From assembly GCF_000208405.1 (NCBI RefSeq), contig NC_015437.1, forward strand, positions 806,001 to 870,000: 64,000 nucleotides of DNA. The letters run 5' to 3'. The DNA is from Selenomonas sputigena ATCC 35185 (GTDB lineage Bacteria > Bacillota > Negativicutes > Selenomonadales > Selenomonadaceae). The notes beneath the pieces are model-generated. The model was not told the DNA's origin. It made no database searches and was given only the letters and a program-made list of their open reading frames with translations. Positions 44,160-54,008 of the stretch are shown in pieces (position 1 is the first letter of the stretch; each line of letters begins with the position of its first letter). A program made the position numbers and the translations under genes.

Positions 44160-45761
44160 ATGAGAAACAAGATGCAAAAACTCATCGGCGGTCTTTTCGC
44201 GGCGGCCTGGATTGCCTCTCTGCCGCTGATCGTGCACGCGGATGCTGTCATTCTGCACACGAATGACGTGCATTGCGGTGTCGCAAAGAACATCCATATC
44301 GCTGCTGTCACGCGGTACAAGCACGACTTGCAGAAGGAAAATCCAGAGGTCATCCTCGTCGATGCGGGCGATGCGGTGCAAGGAGAGCCGCTCGGCAGCC
44401 TCTCGCGCGGTGCGGCGATCATCCGCATCATGAACCGTGCCGACTACGATTTCGCCATCCCCGGCAACCACGAGTACGATTTTGGCATGGATCGCTTCCT
44501 GGAGCTTGCATCGCAGCTCAAGTGCGGCTACTATAGCTGCAACTTCATCGACAAGAGGACGAATCAGCCTGTATTCAAGACACATAAGATCGTCACGCTC
44601 GATGGCAAAAGAATCGCATTAATCGGCGTGACGACACCGGAAACGATTGTTTCGTCGTCGCCGAAGGAGTTTCAGGATGAGAATGGCAAGTTCGTCTACA
44701 GCTTCCTCGAAGATGAGGACGGCTCGAAGCTCTATGAGGGGATTCAGAAGGCGGTCGATGAAGCGCGCGCAGAGGGTGCTCAGTACGTCATGCTCGTCGC
44801 CCATCTGGGCACGACGGGCGCCGTTCCTGTTTGGTCGAGCGGCGCTGTGGCTGCGCATACGAGAGGGATCGACGTCATCATCGACGGACATTCGCATGAG
44901 CAGTACACGCGCGTCGACAAGAACAAGGACGGCAAGGACGTCCTCGTCGAGCAGACGGGCACGAAGCTTGCGAGCGTCGGCAAGATCACCGTCCATGACG
45001 ACGGCACGATCACGGGCGAACTCGTCAAGGGGCTGACGGCGGTCGATGCCGATGTCAAGCGGCTTGTAGATGAGGAACTCGCGCAGGTGGAGAGGCAGCT
45101 TGCCAAGCCTGTCGGCACGACGACCGTTGACCTCGTGACCGATGTCGACGGTGAATACCGCGTGCGCAGCGGTGAGACGAATCTCGGCGATTTTGTTGCA
45201 GATGCATTTCGCGCCTCGGTTCATGCTGATGTGGCGCTCGTCAATGGCGGCGGTTTTCGTGAGCCGATTTCGACAGGAAAAGTGACGTATAAGACGCTCG
45301 CAGCGCTGTTCCCCTTTACGAACAACCTTGTCGTCAGAAGTGTCACGGGGCAGCAGCTTCTTGATGCGCTCGAAATGGGGGCGGCAAAGTATCCCGAAGA
45401 ATCCGGCGGCTTTTTCCATGTTTCAGGACTTACCTATACCATCGACGCGCGTGTGCCGTCGTCGGTGGTTCAAAATGAGCAGGGCGGTTTTGTTCGTGTC
45501 GATGGAGCTTATCGCGTCAAGGATGTCATGGTCGGCGGCGTGCCGCTCGACTTGACGGAGGATTATACGGTCGTCAGCAATTCCTACATCATGAGGAACG
45601 GCGGCAACGGCATGACGATGTTCGACGGCACGCCGCTGCTGCGTGACACGGCGTTCTCCGACATCGACGCGATTGCCGACTACGTCAAAGAGCAGGGCGG
45701 CATCGTCGGCAAGGGCTACGAGAATCCTGCCGGCGCGGGGCGCATCACGATCCTTGAGTGA
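44160..45761 (+). CDS. Secreted 5'-nucleotidase / 2',3'-cyclic phosphodiesterase family protein
   Basis: A 533-residue periplasmic or surface enzyme. A Sec signal peptide (KLIGGLFAAAWIASLPLIVHA, cleaved near residue 27) precedes a calcineurin-like metallophosphatase domain with HTNDVHCG, DAGDAVQGEPLG, GNHEYDFG, and DGHSHEQ. The C-terminal 5'-nucleotidase domain has RSGETNLGDFVADAF, NGGGFREPI, LFPFTNNLVV and NGGNGMTMF. It salvages nucleosides and phosphate from outside the membrane. AGGAGG is before the ATG. No LPXTG anchor is seen, fitting a diderm cell. Confidence 0.93.
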   Translation: MRNKMQKLIGGLFAAAWIASLPLIVHADAVILHTNDVHCGVAKNIHIAAVTRYKHDLQKENPEVILVDAGDAVQGEPLGSLSRGAAIIRIMNRADYDFAIPGNHEYDFGMDRFLELASQLKCGYYSCNFIDKRTNQPVFKTHKIVTLDGKRIALIGVTTPETIVSSSPKEFQDENGKFVYSFLEDEDGSKLYEGIQKAVDEARAEGAQYVMLVAHLGTTGAVPVWSSGAVAAHTRGIDVIIDGHSHEQYTRVDKNKDGKDVLVEQTGTKLASVGKITVHDDGTITGELVKGLTAVDADVKRLVDEELAQVERQLAKPVGTTTVDLVTDVDGEYRVRSGETNLGDFVADAFRASVHADVALVNGGGFREPISTGKVTYKTLAALFPFTNNLVVRSVTGQQLLDALEMGAAKYPEESGGFFHVSGLTYTIDARVPSSVVQNEQGGFVRVDGAYRVKDVMVGGVPLDLTEDYTVVSNSYIMRNGGNGMTMFDGTPLLRDTAFSDIDAIADYVKEQGGIVGKGYENPAGAGRITILE

Positions 45762-45794
45762 AGAAGAAAGAATAGAAAACGTCGCTTTTCAAGG

Positions 45795-45826
45795 ACTGCC
45801 GTACGGAATGTGCGGCAGTTTTCTTT
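45795..45826 (+). terminator. Terminator after the 5'-nucleotidase gene
   Basis: ACTGCCG, loop TACGGAATGTG, CGGCAGT, then TTTCTTTT. Confidence 0.82.
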
Positions 45827-45876
45827 TGTGTGCGCGTCCTTCCCGGTGGCGCGGTGCGCTTCTCTGTGATATACTA

Positions 45877-45908
45877 TAGGAATCGTTGCATTTATCCGTG
45901 CTTCCTAT
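45877..45908. repeat. Dispersed TIR element, copy H (ends only)
   Basis: TAGGAATCGTTGCA TTTATCCGTGCTTCCTA: the two family ends joined, in the leader of the SpoIID-domain gene. Confidence 0.5.
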
Positions 45909-45937
45909 CGTGCAGGGAAGGGAAAGGGGCGTTGGTC

Positions 45938-47182
45938 TTGTCAGAAAAGCGAAGCGGCATGTGGTGCGGCGCAATTCTTTTCTTTTTGTGCGGCTTGTTC
46001 TTCTGCTGCTCCCATACGGCGTCGGCGGGCCGCGTGATCGACTTTCAGGGTGCAGGGAAGGCGCAGAGGGAGGCGGCGTCCAAAGAGGTGAAGCAGGAGA
46101 AAGCGCACGCATCTTTGCAGGAGATTCGCGTGGGGCTGCTCCTCGGGCAGAAGAGCGTGCTCATCTCGTCGGACGCTGGATTTTCCATCGTCGAGGACGG
46201 AAGCAGCAAGGTGCTGACGACGATCGCGCCGAATGCCGCCATCAAGCTGGAGGGCGGCGGGGCGGGAATCTTCCTCGATGGCAAGCGCCTCTCCGGCGCA
46301 TCCCTGCGCCTTGTGCCGCAGCGTGCCGAGGGCGTCTTTCAAATTGGTGCCGGGCATTATCGCGGCAGTTTCTTCGTGCGCGTCGAGAGCAAGGGGCTTG
46401 ACCTCATCGAGCAGCTTTCTCTTGACGACTATGTGAACGGCGTGCTCGCCGAGGAGATGCCCGCTTCGTGGCATATAGAAGCCTTGAAGGCGCAGGCGGT
46501 GGCGGCGCGAACCTATGCCCTTCGCAGCAAGGGACGCCATCGGTCGGAAGGTTACGACGTCTGCGCGACGACACATTGCCAAGTCTACGGCGGCGTCGAT
46601 GCGGAAACGCCCGCGACGCGTGCGGCGGTCGCGCAGACGGCGAATCAGGTACTCCTTTACGCGGGAAAGCCGGCGGAAACGCTGTTTCACAGTGATTCGG
46701 GCGGCATGACGGAAAGCCGCGAGGCGCTTTGGGGCGCGGGTGTGCCGTATCTCGTTCCCGTCAAGGAGGATGTGCAAAGGACAAGCCCGTGGCAGGTGAT
46801 CTTGTCGGAAACGGATTTCCTCAGGAAGCTCGCCGCCGCAGGCAAGGAGGTGGGAAGCTTGAAGAAGATCGGGCTTTCCCCGCTCGTCATCGGCAGGGGC
46901 GACGCCTACCGCACGCCTTCGGGACGCGTTTCGCACATGACGATCGAAGGCTCGAAACGAATTGTGGAGCTGACGGGAAGCGAGATGCGCTCCCTCTTTG
47001 GACTCAAAAGCACGCTCTTCGACGTGAAGCGGGAAAAGGGGCAGATCGTGATCGCCGGTTTCGGCAGCGGTCATGGCCTGGGACTGTCACAGCATGGCGC
47101 AGAGAGGCTTGCGGGCCGCATGAAGTATGACGCTATTCTGGCACATTATTATCCAGGAACGAAGTTGGAGATTCAACCGTGA
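45938..47182 (+). CDS. SpoIID/LytB domain protein, exported
   Basis: About 414 residues. An N-terminal hydrophobic segment (CGAILFFLCGLFFCCSHTASA) is a signal peptide. The SpoIID domain has LDDYVNGVLAEEMPASWHIEALKAQAVAARTYAL (in parts), HCQVYGGVDAETPATRAAV, ETLFHSDSGGMTE, and the C-terminal GFGSGHGLGLSQHGAERLA. The family are lytic transglycosylases or amidase enhancers acting on peptidoglycan. TTG 45938 is chosen after AAAGGGG; TTG 45932 is close. It need not mean sporulation, since LytB relatives serve in growth. Confidence 0.85.
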   Translation: MSEKRSGMWCGAILFFLCGLFFCCSHTASAGRVIDFQGAGKAQREAASKEVKQEKAHASLQEIRVGLLLGQKSVLISSDAGFSIVEDGSSKVLTTIAPNAAIKLEGGGAGIFLDGKRLSGASLRLVPQRAEGVFQIGAGHYRGSFFVRVESKGLDLIEQLSLDDYVNGVLAEEMPASWHIEALKAQAVAARTYALRSKGRHRSEGYDVCATTHCQVYGGVDAETPATRAAVAQTANQVLLYAGKPAETLFHSDSGGMTESREALWGAGVPYLVPVKEDVQRTSPWQVILSETDFLRKLAAAGKEVGSLKKIGLSPLVIGRGDAYRTPSGRVSHMTIEGSKRIVELTGSEMRSLFGLKSTLFDVKREKGQIVIAGFGSGHGLGLSQHGAERLAGRMKYDAILAHYYPGTKLEIQP

Positions 47183-47197
47183 GGAGAAGCGGAAAAT

Positions 47198-48213
47198 ATG
47201 CTGCTCAAGGATTTTGATTATGAACTGCCGGAGGAACGGATCGCGCAGAAGCCGATCGAGCCGCGCAACGCATCGCGGCTCATGGTGCTCGACCCGGTGG
47301 CGAAGACGATAGAGCACCGTCATTTCTACGACTTGGGCGAGTTCCTCGCGCCAGGCGACGCCTTGATTCTGAACGATACGCGCGTCCTTCCCGCGCGTCT
47401 CTATGGCAGGCGCGAGCCGACGGGCGCGCATATCGAGGTGTTTTTGCTGCGCCGCCTCGACAAGGATTCGTGGGAGACCTTGGTGCGCCCTGGCAAGAAG
47501 GCGCAGGTTGGACAGGTCATCCGCTTTTCCGACGAACTTTGTGCTGAGGTCATGGCGCATACGGATTTCGGCGGGCGCATCGTGAAGTTCCGCTATGAAG
47601 GCGTATTCGAGGAAATCCTCGATCGCTTGGGCGAAACGCCTCTGCCTCCCTACATCCATGAGAGATTGGAGGACAAGGAGCGCTACCAGACGGTCTACTG
47701 CCGTGAGGAAGGTTCGGCGGCTGCGCCGACGGCGGGTCTGCACTTCACGAGGGAGCAGCTTGCCGAACTCAAGGCGCAGGGCGTCCATATCGGCTTCGTC
47801 ACGCTCCACGTCGGACTCGGAACGTTTCGCCCCGTGAACGTGGAAAAGATCGAAGAGCACAAGATGCACAGCGAGTATTACCAACTGCCCGAGGAGACGG
47901 CGGAGCTGATTCGCCGCACGAAGGCGGCGGGCGGCCGTGTCATCGCCGTCGGCACGACATCGATCCGCACGTTGGAATCGGCGGCTGAGGCGCAAGGCGT
48001 CATTTCAGCGAAGAGCGGCTGGACGGACATCTTCATCTATCCGGGCTATCGCTTCAAGATCGTCGATGCCCTTGTGACGAATTTCCACCTGCCGAAGTCG
48101 ACGCTGCTCATGCTCATCAGCGCTTTCGCGGGGAGAGAGTTCGTACTGCACGCCTACGAGGAAGCGGTGCGCGAAAAGTATCGCTTCTTCTCCTTCGGCG
48201 ATGCGATGTTTTT

Positions 48214-48229
<16 letters not shown>
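47198..48229 (+). CDS. queA: S-adenosylmethionine:tRNA ribosyltransferase-isomerase QueA
   Basis: Makes epoxyqueuosine in tRNA from the preQ1 base put in by Tgt. The 343-residue protein opens [28 protein letters not shown] (in parts), with [54 protein letters not shown] and [19 protein letters not shown]. The last five codons and stop (TTAAGGAAACGCGGATAA) are part of the left end of repeat copy I, so the C-terminus FLRKRG has been shaped by that element. Confidence 0.96.
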
Positions 48230-49532
<1,303 letters not shown>

Positions 49533-49535
<3 letters not shown>

Positions 49536-49632
49536 GGAATTTTCCCCGCAATAAAGGGAAACGGCGAGATGCGTCGAAAGAAATGAACTGTGAGGTTTTT
49601 GGGGAAGAGCTGAATCTGTCAGTGATTCCTTG
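49533..49632. repeat. Dispersed TIR element, copy J (over the tgt stop)
   Basis: About 100 bp from TAAGGAATTTTCC to CTGAATCTGTCAGTGATTCCTTGA, with a diverged centre. The tgt stop TAA is its first three bases. Confidence 0.6.
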
Positions 49633-49647
49633 ACTAGGAGGAATACC

Positions 49648-49944
49648 ATGGATGCAAATATGATGAATGCCCTTTATACATACGGCCCTTTGATCTTCAT
49701 GGTGCTCGTCATCTATTTTTTGATCATCCGGCCGCAGCGCAAGGAGCAGAAGCGCCGCAAGGAGATGCTCGACGGACTCAGGCGCGGCAATAGCGTCGTG
49801 ACGATCGGCGGCATTTACGGCACGCTGACCGAGGTGCACGATACGATGGTCAAGATGAAGATCGCCGAGCATGTGGAGATCGAGGTGTCGCGTGCGTCCA
49901 TCCATGCGAATGTCACGGATGGCGGGGCGCAGGAGAAATCCTGA
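49648..49944 (+). CDS. yajC: Preprotein translocase subunit YajC
   Basis: A 98-residue membrane protein with one helix (YTYGPLIFMVLVIYFLIIRPQ, in parts) and the conserved IIRPQRKEQKRRKEM and GGIYGTLTEV. It is an accessory of the SecDF complex at the inner membrane. AGGAGG precedes ATG 49648. The secD and secF genes follow four genes later, with three unrelated small genes between. Confidence 0.95.
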   Translation: MDANMMNALYTYGPLIFMVLVIYFLIIRPQRKEQKRRKEMLDGLRRGNSVVTIGGIYGTLTEVHDTMVKMKIAEHVEIEVSRASIHANVTDGGAQEKS

Positions 49945-49947
49945 CGC

Positions 49948-50535
49948 ATGACAGCCGAGGAGATTTTGCAGGCGAAGAAGCGCCTGCGGCAAGAGGCCTT
50001 GAAGCGGCGCGGCAGCCTTTTGGCGCAGACGAACCGGATGTTCAGCGAGGCCATAGAAGCGAGACTGATGTCGCTCGACGTTTGCCGCGAGGCTCGGACA
50101 GTCTTCGCCTTCGCTGCGATGTCGGACGAGGTGCAGCTCTACAGCTTCATGGAAAAGGCGCTGGCCGAGGGAAAGCGCGTCGCCGTGCCGCTTATCGTCG
50201 GCAAGGGCGTGATGGAAGCGGTGCGCGTGCGGGCGCTTTCCGACCTCGTGCCGGGAGCGTTTGACATCCCGACCGTGCGTGAAGAGCGGCGCGAGATCGT
50301 CGCTCCAAAGAGCCTTGACTGCGTGCTCGTGCCTGGTGCGGCATTTTCGCGCGACGGGGCGCGGCTCGGCCTTGGCGCGGGCTTCTATGATCGCTTCTTG
50401 GGCGAGAAGGCGCCGCAGGCGCAGCGAATCGCCGTGGCATTTTCTTGTCAGATCATGGACGAGGTTCCCCGAGAGGCGCATGACGTCATGATGCACGCGA
50501 TTGTTACGGAGAACGAAACTATACTTTGCAGGTGA
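49948..50535 (+). CDS. 5-formyltetrahydrofolate cyclo-ligase family protein
   Basis: A 195-residue enzyme that turns 5-formyl-THF into 5,10-methenyl-THF with ATP. Motifs: AKKRLRQEALKRRGSL at the N-terminus, FAFAAMSDEVQ, the LVPGAAFSRDGARLGLGAGFYDRFL ATP-site stretch, and AFSCQIMDEVP. ATG 49948 begins three bases after yajC. Retrieves folate one-carbon units. Confidence 0.92.
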   Translation: MTAEEILQAKKRLRQEALKRRGSLLAQTNRMFSEAIEARLMSLDVCREARTVFAFAAMSDEVQLYSFMEKALAEGKRVAVPLIVGKGVMEAVRVRALSDLVPGAFDIPTVREERREIVAPKSLDCVLVPGAAFSRDGARLGLGAGFYDRFLGEKAPQAQRIAVAFSCQIMDEVPREAHDVMMHAIVTENETILCR

Positions 50536-50544
50536 GAAGCATTG

Positions 50545-51255
50545 ATGAAGATAAAAGTGGGCATGGCGAAGATCAACAAATACGCGATGCAGCATTGCGG
50601 CGACAGCTTCGATATCATTGAGCGGCCTTACGGCGGACTTTCCGCCGTCATTGCCGACGGGCAGGGAAACGGGCTGGCGGCGCACCATACGAGCAGCTGG
50701 GTCGTGAACAAGGCGGCTTCACTCATCGCTGACGGCGCACGCGACGGCGCTGTCGCACGCGCCGTGCACGACTACCTCTACGCGATGAAGGACAAGAAGG
50801 TGTCGTGCACGCTGACGCTCCTGAGCGCCGATTTGGAATCGGAAACGGTCGTCATCAGCCGCAATTCCAACTGTCCGACGATTGTCAAGACGGACGAGTA
50901 CCTGACGATCTACGACGATGAGGTTTCGCCGATCGGCGTCAACCGCCACATGAAGCCCCTCGTCTATGAACTGCCGTTCGCCCCGGGCATGATCGTCGTC
51001 TCTTTCACGGACGGCATCGCGCACGCGGGAAAGAAGTACGACGGCGCGTCGATGGATATGAAGAAGATCCTTGCCATCATCGAGGACAATGCGCCCGAGG
51101 ACTGCGACTTCATCGCCAAGAGCATCTTGGAATACGCGCTCTCCTTGGACAAGGACAAGGCGGGAGACGATATGACGGTCGTCGTCATGGGCATAGCGGA
51201 AGCCACAGCCGATGCGCCGAAGATCGAGCAGCTTTCCGCTTCGTATCCGTTCTAG
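50545..51255 (+). CDS. SpoIIE/PP2C-like serine phosphatase
   Basis: A 236-residue stand-alone phosphatase domain of the SpoIIE/RsbU kind: IADGQGNGLAAHHTSSWVVNKAA (metal Asp and Gly), SRNSNCPTIV, VVSFTDGIAHAG, and KDKAGDDMTVVVMGI (last metal Asp pair). Such enzymes usually act on anti-sigma-factor antagonists, but no partner kinase or STAS protein is in the window. ATG 50545; a TTG one codon earlier is in frame. The last codons merge into a 15-bp tandem repeat. Confidence 0.85.
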   Translation: MKIKVGMAKINKYAMQHCGDSFDIIERPYGGLSAVIADGQGNGLAAHHTSSWVVNKAASLIADGARDGAVARAVHDYLYAMKDKKVSCTLTLLSADLESETVVISRNSNCPTIVKTDEYLTIYDDEVSPIGVNRHMKPLVYELPFAPGMIVVSFTDGIAHAGKKYDGASMDMKKILAIIEDNAPEDCDFIAKSILEYALSLDKDKAGDDMTVVVMGIAEATADAPKIEQLSASYPF

Positions 51256-51287
51256 TCGTAGCCGTTCCGGTAGTAGCCGGTCCGGTA
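51243..51287 (+). repeat. Tandem 15-bp repeat, three units, across the phosphatase stop
   Basis: GTATCCGTTCTAGTC, GTAGCCGTTCCGGTA, GTAGCCGGTCCGGTA. The first is worn and holds the stop codon. Probably slippage products. Confidence 0.7.
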
Positions 51288-51321
51288 GAATGAAGCCATT
51301 GCGCTTCCAAGGGAGAAAGCT

Positions 51322-51663
51322 ATGCGAATTGCTGTTGTCGGCGTCTGTGCGTCGGGCAAGACGACGCTCGTGCAGGGACTGAAGGATGCGGGCTTTGACG
51401 CATACAACGTGGCGCAGGAGCATTCGTGCATCCGCGCTTTTTGGAACAAGCACCGTCCCGACATCCTCGTGATGATCGATGCGACGCTTCCTGCAATCAA
51501 GAAGCGCCGCCGCGTCTCGTGGACCGAGGAGCGTCTTGTCGTGCAGCACGAGCGATTGCGTGACGCGCGGGAACATGCTGATCTCTATCTGCAGACGGAC
51601 GATCTTTCGGCGGCGGAGGTCTTGGAGATGGTCGTCGCATTCCTGCGTGAAAAAGGGGCTTGA
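51322..51663 (+). CDS. Small P-loop nucleotide-binding protein
   Basis: A 113-residue protein with a Walker A motif at the N-terminus (GVCASGKTT, residues 7-15), then MIDATLPAIKKRRRVSWTEERLVVQHERL, which resembles the base- and lid-region of small kinases. It is short for a full kinase. A role next to the phosphatase is possible but unsupported. ATG 51322 follows AAGGGAGAAAG. Confidence 0.7.
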   Translation: MRIAVVGVCASGKTTLVQGLKDAGFDAYNVAQEHSCIRAFWNKHRPDILVMIDATLPAIKKRRRVSWTEERLVVQHERLRDAREHADLYLQTDDLSAAEVLEMVVAFLREKGA

Positions 51664-51729
51664 ACCGTGTCTTTTGCGCCTTGCGCTTGAGTGCGGAAGA
51701 ATAATATGTATCAGAGGAGATGGGAAAAT

Positions 51730-52974
51730 TTGAGACAGGACGCTTTACTGAAGCTCATCGCGGTCATCGCGGTGATCGTCGGCGTTTTTTTCGCCTTCGT
51801 CTCGCCGTTGGCAAATTCCATACGCCAAGGCCTTGACCTGCAGGGCGGCACGCATGTCGTGCTCGAAGCGGTCGATACGCCGGAAGCGCAGGTCAACGAC
51901 GATGCGATGCAGCGCGTCGTCAAAATCATGGAGAAGCGCGTCAACGAGCTTGGCCTGACCGAGCCGCTGATCCAGCGCCAAGGCGAGCGCCGCATCATCA
52001 TCGAATTGCCGGGCATCAAAGATCCCGATTCTGCCATTAAGACGATCGGCAAGACGGCGATGCTCGAATTCAAGGACGAGGATGGAAATACCGTCATGAC
52101 GGGCACGGACCTGAAGAACGCGCAGGACGCCCGCAACCAGCAGAATCAATATGTGGTCAACTTGGAGTTTTCCGACGAGGGCGCGAAGAAGTTCGCCGAT
52201 CTGACGACGAAGAACGTCGGCCGCCGCATCGCCATCCTGCTCGACGGAGAAGTCTTGACGAACCCGAATGTGCGCGAGCCGATCACGGGCGGCAGAGCTG
52301 AGATTACGGGACAGGAGAGTCAGGAAGAGGCGCATCGCATCGCGATGCTTCTGAGAAGCGGCGCACTTCCTGTCAAGGTCAATATCATCGAGACGCGCAC
52401 GGTCGGGCCGACGCTCGGACAGGACTCGAAGGACAAGAGCGAGTTCGCTTTTGTCATCGGTATTTCCGCCGTCCTCGTGTTCATGATTCTCTTCTATCGC
52501 CTTTCGGGTCTCATCGCCGATCTCAGCCTCATGGCCTACGTCATCCTGCTGCTCTTCCTCTTGAAGATGCTCGATGCGACCTTGACGCTGCCGGGCGTCG
52601 CGGGCATCATCCTGTCCATCGGCATGGCGGTCGATGCGAACGTGCTGATCTTCGAGCACTTCAAGGAAGAATTCCGCTTGGGCAAGACGCTGCGCCTTTC
52701 GATGGAGGCGGGCTTCAAGCGCGCTTTCACGACGATCTTCGATTCAAACATCACGACGATCATCGCGGCGCTCGTGCTGTTCTTCTTCGGCACGGGAACG
52801 ATCAAGGGCTTTGCCATCACGCTCGGACTCGGCGTCGTGCTCAGCATGCTGACGGCGATCACGCTCACGCAGTACATGCTGAAGCTCCTCATCGCCTCGA
52901 ATATTTGCAAGAATCCCGCCGTCTACGGTGCGACGGGATTGACTGGCGGAAGCGGGGTGAAGAAAGATGCATAA
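51730..52974 (+). CDS. secD: Protein translocase subunit SecD
   Basis: A 414-residue SecD. The N-terminal helix (LLKLIAVIAVIVGVFFAFVSP) is followed by the periplasmic P1 domain with GLDLQGGTHVVLEA, VNELGLTEPLIQRQGERRIIIELPGI (in parts), then the NITTIIAALVLFFFGTG membrane region of the RND-like core and TGGRAEITG. It uses the proton gradient to pull exported proteins across. The start is TTG 51730, set by AGAGGAG; ATG 51706 is in frame but lies upstream of that site. It overlaps secF by eight bases. Confidence 0.94.
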   Translation: MRQDALLKLIAVIAVIVGVFFAFVSPLANSIRQGLDLQGGTHVVLEAVDTPEAQVNDDAMQRVVKIMEKRVNELGLTEPLIQRQGERRIIIELPGIKDPDSAIKTIGKTAMLEFKDEDGNTVMTGTDLKNAQDARNQQNQYVVNLEFSDEGAKKFADLTTKNVGRRIAILLDGEVLTNPNVREPITGGRAEITGQESQEEAHRIAMLLRSGALPVKVNIIETRTVGPTLGQDSKDKSEFAFVIGISAVLVFMILFYRLSGLIADLSLMAYVILLLFLLKMLDATLTLPGVAGIILSIGMAVDANVLIFEHFKEEFRLGKTLRLSMEAGFKRAFTTIFDSNITTIIAALVLFFFGTGTIKGFAITLGLGVVLSMLTAITLTQYMLKLLIASNICKNPAVYGATGLTGGSGVKKDA

Positions 52975-53884
52975 GTTCGACATTGTAAAGCGCACGAAGA
53001 TTTGGTTCATCCTCTCCCTGTGCGTCATTCTGCCCGGCATTTTCAGCATGTGCACGCAGGGTTTCAACCTCGGCATCGACTTCACGGGCGGCACGATCAT
53101 CGAGCTGCGCTTCCAGAAGGAAGTGACCTTGGCGGATGTGCGCGGCGTCCTGCGCGAGTACGGGCTCGACAACAGCACGATCCAGTTCTCGGGCGACGCG
53201 GCGAATGCTGAAGCTGCGCCCACGGTCATGGTGCGAAGCGTCGACCTTGAGGAAGAGGAGCGCAAGGCCGTCATGGCGTCGCTCAAGCAGCAGCTCGGCG
53301 ACTACGATGTGCTACGAGAGGAGAAAGTCGGCGCGACGATGGGCGCCGAGCTTATCATGAACGCCCTTTGGGCGCTCGCGCTCTCGTGGGTCATGATCGT
53401 GCTCTACGTCTCGTACCGCTTCGAGTTCAGGTTCGGCATTTCCTCCATCTTGGCGCTGGTTCACGACATCCTCATCGTCCTGAGCGTCTTCTCCTTGACA
53501 CAGCGGCCGATTGATTCTTCGTTCGTCGCGGCGCTTCTGACGATTGTCGGCTACTCGATCAACGATACCATCGTCATCTTCGACCGCATCCGCGAGAATC
53601 TGAAGCTGCACTTTAGGCGCGGCGGCGACATCAACGAGCTTGTCAATACGAGCATCTATCAGACGCTGACGCGCTCGATTTACACGGTATGCACCGTGCT
53701 CTTCACGACGTTCGCGCTCTACTGGTTCGGCGGCGATACGACGAAGGACTTCTCGTTCGCTCTTCTCGTCGGTTTCTTTGCCGGCTGCTATTCGTCCATC
53801 TTCATTGCAAGCCCCATCTGGGTCGTCCTGCGCAATTTCTCGGAGAAGCGCCGCAGGGCGGGCAGTGCGGCTGCAGCGAAGTGA
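52967..53884 (+). CDS. secF: Protein translocase subunit SecF
   Basis: A 305-residue SecF with six membrane helices: the N-terminal KIWFILSLCVILPGIFSM, GIDFTGGTIIELRF, the periplasmic domain (residues about 55-125), and GYSINDTIVIFDRIRENL, the SecF signature. It works as a heterodimer with SecD beside SecYEG. Its ATG lies inside the secD end. Confidence 0.95.
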   Translation: MHKFDIVKRTKIWFILSLCVILPGIFSMCTQGFNLGIDFTGGTIIELRFQKEVTLADVRGVLREYGLDNSTIQFSGDAANAEAAPTVMVRSVDLEEEERKAVMASLKQQLGDYDVLREEKVGATMGAELIMNALWALALSWVMIVLYVSYRFEFRFGISSILALVHDILIVLSVFSLTQRPIDSSFVAALLTIVGYSINDTIVIFDRIRENLKLHFRRGGDINELVNTSIYQTLTRSIYTVCTVLFTTFALYWFGGDTTKDFSFALLVGFFAGCYSSIFIASPIWVVLRNFSEKRRRAGSAAAAK

Positions 53885-53927
53885 TCGTTGTTCATAATTT
53901 GCGCGGCGGAACGCCAAGCTGATGAAA

Positions 53928-53971
53928 GGGCTGTGCACAGGCTGAAAGGTCTGTGCAGCAGCCCCTTTTAT
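53928..53971 (+). terminator. Terminator-like hairpin after secF
   Basis: GGGCTGTGCACAG, loop GCTGAAAGGT, CTGTGCAGCAGCCCC, TTTTA. Imperfect near the base. Confidence 0.6.
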
Positions 53972-54008
53972 GTAGGTTGCTCCATCGGCGACAGATGGGA
54001 GGAGGACA

